A DNA stretch of 64,000 nucleotides from Candidatus Polarisedimenticolaceae bacterium (GTDB lineage Bacteria; Acidobacteriota; Polarisedimenticolia; Polarisedimenticolales; DASRJG01), in the NCBI GenBank assembly GCA_036376135.1, contig DASVAW010000129.1, forward strand, positions 1 through 64,000, read 5' to 3'. The position numbers and the translations under genes are program-made. The notes under the pieces were generated by a model. The model saw nothing but the letters and a program-made list of their open reading frames with translations, made no database searches and was not told where the DNA came from. The first letter of the stretch is position 1; the number at the start of each line of letters is the position of its first letter. Shown here piece by piece: positions 1 to 7,245 of this stretch.

Positions 1-101
1 CCGCGGCCGATGTCGCCTCGGCGGTGGTGTTCCTCGTGGGAGAGGGGGCGTCCTACATCACGGGCGCCACCCTGGACGTCAACGGCGGCATGTACATGTA
101 G
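1..101 (+). CDS. fabG: 3-oxoacyl-ACP reductase FabG, C-terminal end (partial)
   Basis: Only the last 32 codons and the stop lie in the window; the reading frame begins at base 3. The visible tail has the short-chain dehydrogenase C-terminus, with a segment reading [17 protein letters not shown]. This is the usual ending of FabG, where the tail packs against the tetramer interface. FabG reduces 3-oxoacyl-ACP with NADPH in the fatty acid elongation cycle. The acyl carrier protein gene follows 23 bases downstream and fabF after that, the standard fabG-acpP-fabF order. The catalytic Ser-Tyr-Lys residues lie upstream of the window and cannot be checked. Another SDR family member is possible, but the context makes FabG much more likely. 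Confidence 0.85.
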   Translation, partial: AADVASAVVFLVGEGASYITGATLDVNGGMYM

Positions 102-124
102 CGGTTTCGGAGGAGGTAGTTCCG

Positions 125-361
125 ATGGCTTCCGTCGAAGAAAAGGTCAAGAACATCATCGTGGAGCAGCTCGGCGTCGATGCCGAAGAGGTGAAGCCCG
201 AGGCTCACTTCGTCGACGATCTGGGCGCCGATTCGCTCGACGTCGTCGAGCTCGTCATGGCACTCGAGGAGGAGTTCGGCCTCGAGATCCCCGACGAGGA
301 CGCCGAGAAGATCACCACGGTGAAGCAGGCGATCGAATACATCGAAGCCAAGGGCAAGTAG
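125..361 (+). CDS. acpP: Acyl carrier protein
   Basis: This 78-residue acidic protein has the usual ACP length. The phosphopantetheine attachment serine is Ser37 in the motif [10 protein letters not shown]. It carries growing acyl chains on a 4'-phosphopantetheine arm during type II fatty acid synthesis in the cytoplasm. A strong ribosome binding site, GGAGGTAG, sits 7 bases before the ATG, which supports the start. It lies between the end of fabG and fabF and is probably co-transcribed with them. Conservation is strong along the whole length and no alternative function is likely. Confidence 0.97.
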   Translation: MASVEEKVKNIIVEQLGVDAEEVKPEAHFVDDLGADSLDVVELVMALEEEFGLEIPDEDAEKITTVKQAIEYIEAKGK

Positions 362-380
362 CCCCCCCCGGGCTTCTCGC

Positions 381-1622
381 ATGCGACGCCGGGTCGTTCT
401 GACCGGGATCGGGCTCGTCACGCCGCTCGGCCTCGACCGCGCCTCCACGTGGGAGGGGCTCGTGGCCGGGCGCAGCGGCATCGGTCCCCTCACGAGGTTC
501 GACGCCTCCGCCTTCTCCTGCCGTTTCGCGGGGGAGGTTCGGGGCTTCGACGTGGAGAAGTACGTCGAGCGCAAGGAAGCGCGGAAGATGGACGTCTTCA
601 TCCACTACGCGATCGCCGCCGCGAAGGAGGCGGTCGACGACGCGCAGCTGCCGATCGAGGGCGCGGGCGCGGAACGCGTCGGCGTGTACATCGGCTCGGG
701 GATCGGCGGCCTGCGCCTGCTCGAGGCGACCCATCAGGAGCTCATCGAGCGCGGCCCGCGCCGCATCTCGCCCTTCTTCATTCCCGGCATGATCCTCAAC
801 CTCGCCTCCGGCCAGGTTTCGATCCTGCTCGGGGCGAAGGGGCCCAACCTCGCGATCGCCACCGCGTGCGCGACGGGGACCCATGCGATCGGCGAGTCGT
901 TCCGCCTCATTCGCGAGGGGTACGCCGACGCGATGATCACCGGCGGCACCGAAGACCCCTTGAGTCCGCTGGCGGTCGGAGGGTTCTGCTCCATGCGCGC
1001 GCTGTCGACCCGCAACGACGAGCCGCAGCGCGCGAGCCGCCCCTTCGACGCCGAGCGCGACGGCTTCGTGATGGGGGAGGGCGCCGGCGTGGTCGTCCTC
1101 GAGGAACGCGAGGCGGCGGTCGCGCGCGGCGCGCGAATCTACGCGGAGATCATCGGCTACGGCCTGACCGGCGACGCCTACCACATCTCCGCGCCGAGCG
1201 AGGACGGGGACGGCGCGATCCGCGCGATGCGCATGGCGCTGCAGGACGCCGGAATGCCGCCTTCCGAGGTCGACTACATCAACGCGCACGGCACCTCGAC
1301 CCCGACGGGGGATCGCATCGAGACGCTCGCGGTGAAGGCCGTGTTCGGCGACCACGCCCGAAAGGTCGCCTTCGGCTCCACGAAGTCGATGACCGGGCAC
1401 CTGCTCGGCGCCGCCGGGGGCCTCGAGACGGCCGTCGTCGCCCTCGCCATTCACGAGGACGTGATCCCGCCGACGATCAACTACGAGAACCCCGACCCCG
1501 AGTGCGATCTCGACTGCGTGCCGAACACGGCGCGTCGCACGACGGTCCGTCTCGCGCTGAACAACAGCTTCGGGTTCGGGGGCACGAACGCGACCCTGCT
1601 CCTGCGCAAGCACGAGGCCTGA
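381..1622 (+). CDS. fabF: 3-oxoacyl-ACP synthase II (KAS II)
   Basis: This 413-residue condensing enzyme extends acyl-ACP with malonyl-ACP. The full Cys-His-His triad of the FabF/FabB family is visible: Cys163 in TACATGTH, His303 in [11 protein letters not shown] and His340 in [13 protein letters not shown]. The numbering matches E. coli FabF exactly. The C-terminus keeps the glycine-rich [10 protein letters not shown] loop. The ATG lies 19 bases after acpP, consistent with one fatty-acid synthesis operon. The electron transfer flavoprotein genes follow directly, only 3 bases after the stop, so lipid synthesis and acyl-CoA oxidation genes appear to be transcribed together. Confidence 0.97.
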   Translation: MRRRVVLTGIGLVTPLGLDRASTWEGLVAGRSGIGPLTRFDASAFSCRFAGEVRGFDVEKYVERKEARKMDVFIHYAIAAAKEAVDDAQLPIEGAGAERVGVYIGSGIGGLRLLEATHQELIERGPRRISPFFIPGMILNLASGQVSILLGAKGPNLAIATACATGTHAIGESFRLIREGYADAMITGGTEDPLSPLAVGGFCSMRALSTRNDEPQRASRPFDAERDGFVMGEGAGVVVLEEREAAVARGARIYAEIIGYGLTGDAYHISAPSEDGDGAIRAMRMALQDAGMPPSEVDYINAHGTSTPTGDRIETLAVKAVFGDHARKVAFGSTKSMTGHLLGAAGGLETAVVALAIHEDVIPPTINYENPDPECDLDCVPNTARRTTVRLALNNSFGFGGTNATLLLRKHEA

Positions 1623-1625
1623 CCC

Positions 1626-2399
1626 ATGAAGATCCTGGTCTGCGTGAAGCACGTCCCCGACACCGAGACGAAGGTGAAGGTCGGGAGCGACGGGAAGTCC
1701 GTCGACGAAGCGGGCGTCAAGTTCGTCATCTCCCCCTACGACGAATACGCGCTCGAGGAAGCGCTTCGTCTCAAGGAGGCGGCGGGCGCCGGGGAGGTCG
1801 TCGCGGCCTGCTTGGGGAGGGAGGCCGCGCAGAATACCCTCCGCCAGGCCCTCGCGATCGGCGCGGACCGCGCGATCCTCGTCCAGGACGCCGCGCTCGA
1901 GAACGCCGACGGCCTGAGCCGCGCCCGCGCCCTCGCCGCGATCGTCGCCGCGGAGAAGCCCGATCTGGTCTTCACGGGGAAAACCGGCGTGGGGGGCGAC
2001 GAGGGGCTCGTGGGGCCGATGCTCGCGGAGCTCGCCGACCTTCCCCATGCCGCCGCCGTGTTCCGCCTCCGGGCCGGGGACGGGACCTTCACCGCACGCC
2101 GCACCGTCGAGGGCGCCGTGGAGGTTCTCGAGGGACCGCTCCCCGCGGTGATCGCGTGGGACAAAGGGGAGCACGAGCCGCGGTACGCCTCGCTCAAGGG
2201 GATCATGGCCGCCAAGAAGAAGCCTCTCGAGGTCAAGAGCCCGGGCGATCTCGGCCTGCCGGCGGCCGGCCGCGCGGTCGTCTGGGAGTCCCTCGAGCTG
2301 CCACCCCCTCGCCAGGCGGGCCGGATCCTGGGGGGCGACGCTGCGGAGAGCTCGCGCGAGCTCGTCCGCCTGCTGCGCGAAGAAGCGAAGGTGATCTGA
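1626..2399 (+). CDS. etfB: Electron transfer flavoprotein beta subunit
   Basis: This 257-residue protein begins MKILVCVKHVPDTETKVKV, the usual EtfB N-terminus. Near the C-terminus it has the family signature PRYASLKGIMAAKKKPLE. EtfB binds AMP and pairs with EtfA to carry electrons from acyl-CoA dehydrogenases to a membrane ETF:quinone oxidoreductase. The alpha subunit gene begins one base after the stop, so the pair is clearly co-translated. No dehydrogenase or quinone oxidoreductase partner is in this window. A bifurcating role cannot be judged from these genes alone. Confidence 0.95.
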   Translation: MKILVCVKHVPDTETKVKVGSDGKSVDEAGVKFVISPYDEYALEEALRLKEAAGAGEVVAACLGREAAQNTLRQALAIGADRAILVQDAALENADGLSRARALAAIVAAEKPDLVFTGKTGVGGDEGLVGPMLAELADLPHAAAVFRLRAGDGTFTARRTVEGAVEVLEGPLPAVIAWDKGEHEPRYASLKGIMAAKKKPLEVKSPGDLGLPAAGRAVVWESLELPPPRQAGRILGGDAAESSRELVRLLREEAKVI

Positions 2400-2400
2400 G

Positions 2401-3369
2401 ATGGCGACCGTGCTCGTGCTGGCGGAGCGACGGGGCGGCGAGATCAAGCGCCCGACGCTCGAGACCCTCACCCAGGCCCGCCGCCTCGCCGGGAACGGCG
2501 GCCAGGTGGCCGTTCTCGCCTTCGGATCCGGCGCCGCGGAGTCCGCGCCGCTCCTGGGCGGGCACGGTGCGGACCGGGTGATCGCCTGCGAGGACCCGCG
2601 GGCCGACGTCTATCTTCCCGAGGCGTACGCAGCGACCCTGGCCGCGGCCGCGCGGTCGAGCGGCGCCGACATCGTGCTCGCCCCCGCGACCGCGCTCGGC
2701 AAGGACGTCGTCGCCCGGGCCGGCGCGATCCTCGCGACCGGCGTCCTCAGCGACGTCGTCGAGATCGAGTGGACGGGGAACGCCCTTCGCGGCAAGCGCC
2801 CGGTCTACTCCGGCAAGGCGTTCGCGTGGGCGTCGATCCCGGAAGCCCGTCCCGCGATGGCGACGCTCCGTCCGAACGTCTTTCCGTCGGCCGCGCAGGC
2901 GCGCCCGGCGGAGGTCGAGTCGATCGCGCTGCAAGGCCCGACGCGCGTTCGCGCCGTCGCCCTCGAGAAGCCGGCGGAAGCCGAGCTCGACGTCGCCGAG
3001 GCGACGATCGTCGTCTCCGGCGGCCGCGGACTCAAGGCCCCCGAGAACTTCGCCCTCGTGCGCGACCTGGCGAAGGCGCTCGGCGCGGCCGTCGGCGCAT
3101 CGCGAGCGGTCGTGGATGCCGGCTGGATCGACCACGCGCATCAGGTGGGGCAGACCGGCAAGGTGGTCTCCCCGTCGCTCTACGTCGCCTGCGGCATCTC
3201 CGGAGCGATCCAGCACCTCGCGGGCATGTCTTCCGCCAAGGTGATCGTGGCCGTGAACAAGGACGCCGAGGCGCCGATCTTCAAGATTGCGACGTACGGC
3301 ATCGTGGGCGATCTATTCGAGGTCGTTCCGAAGATCACCGAGGAAGTCCGCAAGCTCAAGCAGCAGTAG
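2401..3369 (+). CDS. etfA: Electron transfer flavoprotein alpha subunit
   Basis: This 322-residue protein has a variable N-terminal domain and the conserved C-terminal FAD domain. The FAD domain includes VVSGGRGLKAPENF, then VVDAGWIDHAHQVGQTGK and ACGISGAIQHLAGM. These are the standard flavin-binding segments of EtfA. It forms a heterodimer with the product of etfB just upstream. The stop is followed almost at once by the palindromic element at 3371-3446, which probably ends the transcript. Confidence 0.96.
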   Translation: MATVLVLAERRGGEIKRPTLETLTQARRLAGNGGQVAVLAFGSGAAESAPLLGGHGADRVIACEDPRADVYLPEAYAATLAAAARSSGADIVLAPATALGKDVVARAGAILATGVLSDVVEIEWTGNALRGKRPVYSGKAFAWASIPEARPAMATLRPNVFPSAAQARPAEVESIALQGPTRVRAVALEKPAEAELDVAEATIVVSGGRGLKAPENFALVRDLAKALGAAVGASRAVVDAGWIDHAHQVGQTGKVVSPSLYVACGISGAIQHLAGMSSAKVIVAVNKDAEAPIFKIATYGIVGDLFEVVPKITEEVRKLKQQ

Positions 3370-3370
3370 C

Positions 3371-3446
3371 AAAAGGGGTCAGGCCCCTTTTTCTCCCAGA
3401 ACCGGACATCCCCGATTCTGAAAGAGAAAGGGGCCTGACCCCTTTT
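3371..3446. repeat. REP-like palindromic element between convergent genes
   Basis: Two 23-25 base arms form a near-perfect inverted repeat. The left arm is 3371-3395 and the right arm is 3424-3446, differing by two extra T residues on the left. The core AAAAGGGGTCAGGCCCCTTT is itself partly palindromic. Inside, CAGAA and TTCTG form a second inner pair. The element ends with T-rich sequence on both strands and lies exactly between convergent etfA and the GAPDH-like gene, so it could act as a bidirectional terminator. The core resembles REP-type repeats seen in many copies in some GC-rich bacterial genomes (recollection, not a search). Only one copy was seen here. Confidence 0.8.
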
Positions 3447-3451
3447 CGTGT

Positions 3452-4525
3452 CTAGACCTCGTCGTGGAAGTAGGGACGCAGGCACTGGATCCGGTCTTCG
3501 TAGTTGTCGGGATACAAGAACCACGTCGTCGCGGCCACCGAGGAGAGCAGCGAGTTGCCGTCCTGGGGCGTGAAGCAGTACCCGACGATCTCCGTGTCGT
3601 TGCGGACCGCCACCGTCGGCCACGCCACCACGGTGACGTTGAGGATGCGGCCGTAGTGGCCGTGATCGCGACCGAACGAGAAAACGCTGTTCGCCGAATC
3701 CTTGTAGGTGATCGCCATCCGGTCGTTGGCGTTGGCGTGCTCGAGGAGCCGTTCCTTCGTCGTCTTGTTCTTCACCCGGACGTCGAAGAAGATCGTGTGC
3801 ATGTACTGGGTCGGCATCACGCACGCCGACGAGAACAGGTTCAGGTCGTACCCCATCGTGTTGAACAGGTGCCACGCGTCGCGCGCGTGGTGCGTCCCGA
3901 AGCGGGCGTCCTTGTGCTTGCCGACCTCCGGAGCGGGGACGAAGCTGTCGTCCTGCGAGATGTCGCTCGCGCGGCGCATGCAGACGAAGCGACCCTCGAC
4001 GAGGTTGTCGGGCCCGCCGTCCTGCAGGCCGAAGGTGTCGATCAGGATCGAGAGGTTGTGCGTGTTGCACGACACGACCTGGAGGAACTGGTCCTTGCCG
4101 CGCACGAGCGCGCGGTCGTTGACGCCGCGGGCGTAGGGCTTGCCGAACCCGAACTCGCTCCCCTGGGCGATGAAGCCGAGGGTGTTGTTGGTGTATTTCT
4201 CGTAGAACTCGACCTTGTTCTGCGTCCCGACGCCCGACGGCGTGCAGTCGATGACGACCGCCGCGCGTTCGAACGACTCGAGCGTCTCGTAGGTGGGCTC
4301 CATGCCGAGGTCCTGGAACCCCTTGACCGCGGATCGGTCGACACAGAGCTTCGCGCCGCGCCGCATGAGCGAGCGCACCTTCGACCGGTCGGTCAGCAGG
4401 GGAGTCCGCTTGTGGAAGGTGACTTCCTCGATCCCGAGCGCCTCGCGATACTGGCAGAGCAGGCCGATCAGAGGCTCTCCGATCGTCCCGGTGCCCACGA
4501 CGTGAACCACGGCTTTCCCGGCCAT
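3452..4525 (-). CDS. Type II (archaeal-type) glyceraldehyde-3-phosphate dehydrogenase-like protein
   Basis: This 357-residue protein begins with a Rossmann fold, VHVVGTGTIGEPL. Around Cys153 it has VVSCNTHNLSI, which matches the archaeal-type GAPDH active site (SCNT). Other shared segments are IDCTPSGVGTQNK, AQGSEFGFG and MPTQYMHTIFFDV. Type II GAPDH oxidises glyceraldehyde-3-phosphate with NAD(P) and phosphate, and is unrelated at the level of close sequence to the common bacterial GapA. The start has a clear AGGAGA site 5 bases upstream. It is divergent from hprK with a mirrored promoter pair. The substrate is inferred; a relative with a different phosphorylated aldehyde substrate is possible. 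Confidence 0.75.
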   Translation of the reverse strand: MAGKAVVHVVGTGTIGEPLIGLLCQYREALGIEEVTFHKRTPLLTDRSKVRSLMRRGAKLCVDRSAVKGFQDLGMEPTYETLESFERAAVVIDCTPSGVGTQNKVEFYEKYTNNTLGFIAQGSEFGFGKPYARGVNDRALVRGKDQFLQVVSCNTHNLSILIDTFGLQDGGPDNLVEGRFVCMRRASDISQDDSFVPAPEVGKHKDARFGTHHARDAWHLFNTMGYDLNLFSSACVMPTQYMHTIFFDVRVKNKTTKERLLEHANANDRMAITYKDSANSVFSFGRDHGHYGRILNVTVVAWPTVAVRNDTEIVGYCFTPQDGNSLLSSVAATTWFLYPDNYEDRIQCLRPYFHDEV

Positions 4526-4574
4526 CGGTATCTCCTAGGAAATGAAGGTCGAACGACTCCGGAAGCGACCGCGA

Positions 4575-4604
4575 ACTATGCCATCCGCGCCGAGAAGGTG
4601 TCAA
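4575..4604 (-). promoter_or_regulatory. Sigma-70 promoter of the GAPDH-like gene
   Basis: Read on the minus strand there is TTGACA (4604-4599), an 18-base spacer and CATAGT (4580-4575). It lies 50 bases upstream of the GAPDH-like start codon. Its -35 box, with two flanking C residues, mirrors the -35 box of the divergent hprK promoter. Confidence 0.6.
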
Positions 4605-4622
4605 TGGACGAAGGTCGCCGCC

Positions 4623-4651
4623 TTGACACCCCACGACGCGGTTCCTAGAAT
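4623..4651 (+). promoter_or_regulatory. Sigma-70 promoter of hprK
   Basis: TTGACA (4623-4628), a 17-base spacer and TAGAAT (4646-4651) give a near-consensus promoter. Transcription would begin near 4658. This rules out the upstream in-frame ATG at 4542 as the start and supports the TTG at 4692. Confidence 0.8.
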
Positions 4652-4691
4652 CCCGCATCGTTCGACGTTTCAATCACTTGGAGCGATTCGT

Positions 4692-5693
4692 TTGTCCGAA
4701 CCCCAGGCCGCGCCGCGCCCCTCGACGACCGTCCGTGAGCTGCTCGCCGACCCCGCGGCGGAGCCGCTCGGGCTCGCGCTGGTCGCCGGCGCGGAGGGGT
4801 TGGACAACGTCGTCGACCGACCGCGGATCCAGAAGCCGGGCCTCGCCCTCGCGGGGTTCCTGGAGTACATCCACCCGGGCCGGATCCAGATCCTCGGCCG
4901 CTCCGAGATCACCTTCCTGAGCGAGCGCCCGTCGGTGGAGCGCGCGCGCCTCGTTTCGCAGGTCTGCCGCCAGGGGGTCGCCTGCTTCGTCGTCACGACC
5001 GGGCTCGAGCCTCCCCCCGAGCTCGTCCTCGAAGCGGAGTCCAACGGGGTCCCGCTCCTGCGGACCGAGCTCGCGTCGTCGGCGACGATCGAGCGGCTTA
5101 CGCAGTACCTCGGCGAGAAGCTCGCCCCGCGGGTCGTGTTGCACGGCGTCCTCCTCGACGTCTACGGGCTGGGTGTGCTGCTGCTCGGGGACAGCGGGGT
5201 CGGCAAGAGCGAATGCGCGCTCGACCTGATCGTGCGAGGCCACCGGCTCGTGTCCGACGACGTCGTCGAAATCCGGCGCAAGGGGGAGCAGCTCGTCGGC
5301 ACCGGCCCGGAGCTCACCCGATACCACATGGAGCTGCGCGGACTGGGTATCGTCAACGTGAAGGACCTCTTCGGCGTCGCGTCGGTGCGCCTCACGAAGT
5401 TCGTCGAATACGCCATCCGTCTCGACCCGTGGAAGCCCGGAAAGCGTTACGACCGTCTCGGCCTCGACGAGCAGGGATACGAGATCCTCGGCCTCACGCT
5501 TCCGTACATCGAGATGCCGGTGGGTCCCGGCCGGAACCTCTCCGTGCTGATCGAGGTCGCCGCGCGCAACCACCTGCTCAAGCTCAAGGGGTTCCACCCC
5601 GCGCGCGAGCTCGCGCGGCGGCTGGGCGAGCGGATCGCGGCGCCCGACGACGAGGAACCCGCCCGCGAGCCGGGCGGCGACGAGGAGGCCTGA
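4692..5693 (+). CDS. hprK: HPr kinase/phosphorylase
   Basis: This is a 333-residue bifunctional enzyme that phosphorylates and dephosphorylates HPr on Ser46. The N-terminal DRTGG-like domain covers about residues 1-135. The kinase domain has His151, the P-loop GDSGVGKS at 166-173 and the HprK signature MELRGLGIVNVKDLFG at 213-228. The TTG start at 4692 is chosen because GGAG lies 8 bases upstream and a strong promoter ends at 4651, downstream of the longer frame's ATG. Its substrate HPr, with Ser46 intact, is encoded four genes downstream. The C-terminal tail is acidic. Confidence 0.94.
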   Translation: MSEPQAAPRPSTTVRELLADPAAEPLGLALVAGAEGLDNVVDRPRIQKPGLALAGFLEYIHPGRIQILGRSEITFLSERPSVERARLVSQVCRQGVACFVVTTGLEPPPELVLEAESNGVPLLRTELASSATIERLTQYLGEKLAPRVVLHGVLLDVYGLGVLLLGDSGVGKSECALDLIVRGHRLVSDDVVEIRRKGEQLVGTGPELTRYHMELRGLGIVNVKDLFGVASVRLTKFVEYAIRLDPWKPGKRYDRLGLDEQGYEILGLTLPYIEMPVGPGRNLSVLIEVAARNHLLKLKGFHPARELARRLGERIAAPDDEEPAREPGGDEEA

Positions 5694-5694
5694 G

Positions 5695-6555
5695 TTGGAG
5701 CGACTGGTCGTCATCTCCGGCCTGTCCGGCTCCGGGAAGTCCCTCGCGGCGAAATGCCTCGAGGACCTCGGCTACTTCTGCGTCGACAACATCCCGGTCG
5801 CCCTGATCCCGCCGTTCGTCGAGCTCCTGCAGCGCGGCGGCGGGAGCGTTTCGAGGGCGGCGATGGTCATCGACGTGCGCGAGGGGGAGTTCCTCCAGCC
5901 CTTCCCGGGGATCCTCGAGGAGCTTCGCGCCAAGGGCTCGCCGGTCACCGTGCTGTTCTTCGAGGCCGCCGACGAGGCGCTCAAGCGACGCTTCAGCGAG
6001 ACGCGCCGCCCACACCCGATGCTCGAGGCCGAAGGGACGCTCGAGCAGGCGATCCAGGCGGAGCGCGCCGCTCTGGCGCCGCTGCGCGAACACGCCGACC
6101 GCATCCTCGACACGACCCGTTTCAACGCCCACGAGCTGCGCAAGTTCCTCAAGGCGGCCTTCGGCGCTCCCGGGGGATCGGGGCTCAACGTCCACCTCGT
6201 GTCGTTCGGGTTCAAATACGGCGTTCCCGCCGAGGCGGACCTCGTCTTCGACGTGCGCTTCCTGCCGAATCCCTACTTCGTCGAGGGACTGCGCCCCCTC
6301 GACGGGCGCTCGATGGAGGTGCAGGCGTACCTGCACGGAAAGCAGGAGACCGCGGAGTTCCTCCGACGCCTGCAGGACTTCGTCGACTTCCTGATCCCGA
6401 AATACGCCGCCGAGGGGAAGAGCTACGTGACGATCACCCTCGGCTGCACGGGCGGCAAGCACCGGTCGGTGGCGCTCGCGGAGGCGCTCCGCGAGCATCT
6501 GGAGGCCGCGGGTCACCCGGTCGCGGTCTCGCACCGGGACCTCGGCAAGGAGTGA
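5695..6555 (+). CDS. rapZ: RNase adapter protein RapZ
   Basis: This 286-residue P-loop protein has GLSGSGKS at residues 9-16 and the C-terminal signature TLGCTGGKHRS. Length and motifs match the RapZ (YvcJ/YhbJ) family. In enterobacteria RapZ delivers the small RNA GlmZ to RNase E and senses glucosamine-6-phosphate; in Gram-positives the role is less clear. The TTG start lies one base after the hprK stop, so translation is coupled. Linkage of hprK, rapZ and PTS proteins is common in bacteria. Nothing here shows an RNA target. Confidence 0.94.
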   Translation: MERLVVISGLSGSGKSLAAKCLEDLGYFCVDNIPVALIPPFVELLQRGGGSVSRAAMVIDVREGEFLQPFPGILEELRAKGSPVTVLFFEAADEALKRRFSETRRPHPMLEAEGTLEQAIQAERAALAPLREHADRILDTTRFNAHELRKFLKAAFGAPGGSGLNVHLVSFGFKYGVPAEADLVFDVRFLPNPYFVEGLRPLDGRSMEVQAYLHGKQETAEFLRRLQDFVDFLIPKYAAEGKSYVTITLGCTGGKHRSVALAEALREHLEAAGHPVAVSHRDLGKE

Positions 6556-6559
6556 CCCC

Positions 6560-6979
6560 ATGACCGGCGTGATCGTGTTGTCGCACGGGCGCCTCGCCGA
6601 GGAGCTCGTGCTCGCGGCGCAGCGGATCCTCGGGCCGATCGAGCGGCTCGAGGCGGTGTCGATCGACTGGGACCTCGACGTCCAGGACGCCCGCCGGCGG
6701 ATCGAGGAGGCGATCGCGCGGGTCGGAGGCCCCGGCGGAAGCGTGCTCGTGCTCACCGACATGTTCGGCGGAACGCCCACCAACCTCGCGATGTCGCTTC
6801 TGGATCCCGGCCGCATCGAGGTGGTGACCGGCGTCAACCTGCCGATGCTGATCAAGTTCGCGAACCTCCGCGGCGACGGCTCGCTTCACGACGTGGCCAA
6901 ACGGCTCGCCGCGCAGGGGCGCGACTCGATCCAGTCGGCCTCCGACCTCCTCGAGGGCGACGCGGGGGAGTCGCGTTGA
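6560..6979 (+). CDS. PTS EIIA component, mannose/sorbose type
   Basis: This 139-residue cytoplasmic protein begins MTGVIVLSHGRLAEEL. His9 matches the phosphorylated histidine of the EIIA-Man family. The conserved VLTDMFGGTPTN segment is also present. It would accept phosphate from HPr. No EIIB, EIIC or EIID gene is nearby, so it is probably a regulatory rather than a transport component. It lies 4 bases after rapZ and overlaps ptsH by four bases (TTGA). Confidence 0.9.
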   Translation: MTGVIVLSHGRLAEELVLAAQRILGPIERLEAVSIDWDLDVQDARRRIEEAIARVGGPGGSVLVLTDMFGGTPTNLAMSLLDPGRIEVVTGVNLPMLIKFANLRGDGSLHDVAKRLAAQGRDSIQSASDLLEGDAGESR

Positions 6980-7245
6980 TCGAGCGGGAGATCGTGATCG
7001 CCAACCGACTGGGCCTCCACGCGCGCGCGGCGGCGAAGTTCGTGCACACCGCGCAGTCGTTCCGGGCGAAGGTGACCGTCTCGAAGGACGCCACGCGAGT
7101 CGACGGCAAGTCGATCCTGGGGCTGCTCACCCTCGCCGCCTCCCGGGGCACCCGGCTGCGCCTGGCGGCCGAGGGGGACGACGGCGAGGCGGCCCTCGAC
7201 GCGCTCGAGGGGCTCGTGCGGGACCGGTTCGGCGAGGACGCGTGA
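6976..7245 (+). CDS. ptsH: Phosphocarrier protein HPr
   Basis: This 89-residue protein has both phosphorylation sites at canonical positions. His15, in RLGLHARAA, is phosphorylated by enzyme I. Ser46, in GKSILGL, is the target of HprK. It links the energy-coupling branch and the regulatory branch of the PTS. The TTG start overlaps the EIIA stop, and the GTG of enzyme I overlaps its own stop. Having HprK and an intact Ser46 in one operon supports a working HPr(Ser) switch. Confidence 0.96.
   Translation: MIEREIVIANRLGLHARAAAKFVHTAQSFRAKVTVSKDATRVDGKSILGLLTLAASRGTRLRLAAEGDDGEAALDALEGLVRDRFGEDA

Noticed and set aside
312-2471. A 719-codon minus-strand open frame opposite acpP, fabF and etfB
   Set aside because: It is the antisense shadow of highly conserved genes, with Arg/Gly/Asp-rich content. 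High GC makes stops rare in all frames. The same applies to the long frames at 10965-14927, 11476-14664, 34806-37424 and 47176-49920.
4542-4691. N-terminal 50-residue extension of HprK starting at ATG 4542
   Set aside because: The hprK promoter (4623-4651) lies downstream of this ATG, the extra residues are low-complexity, and a TTG with GGAG lies at 4692.
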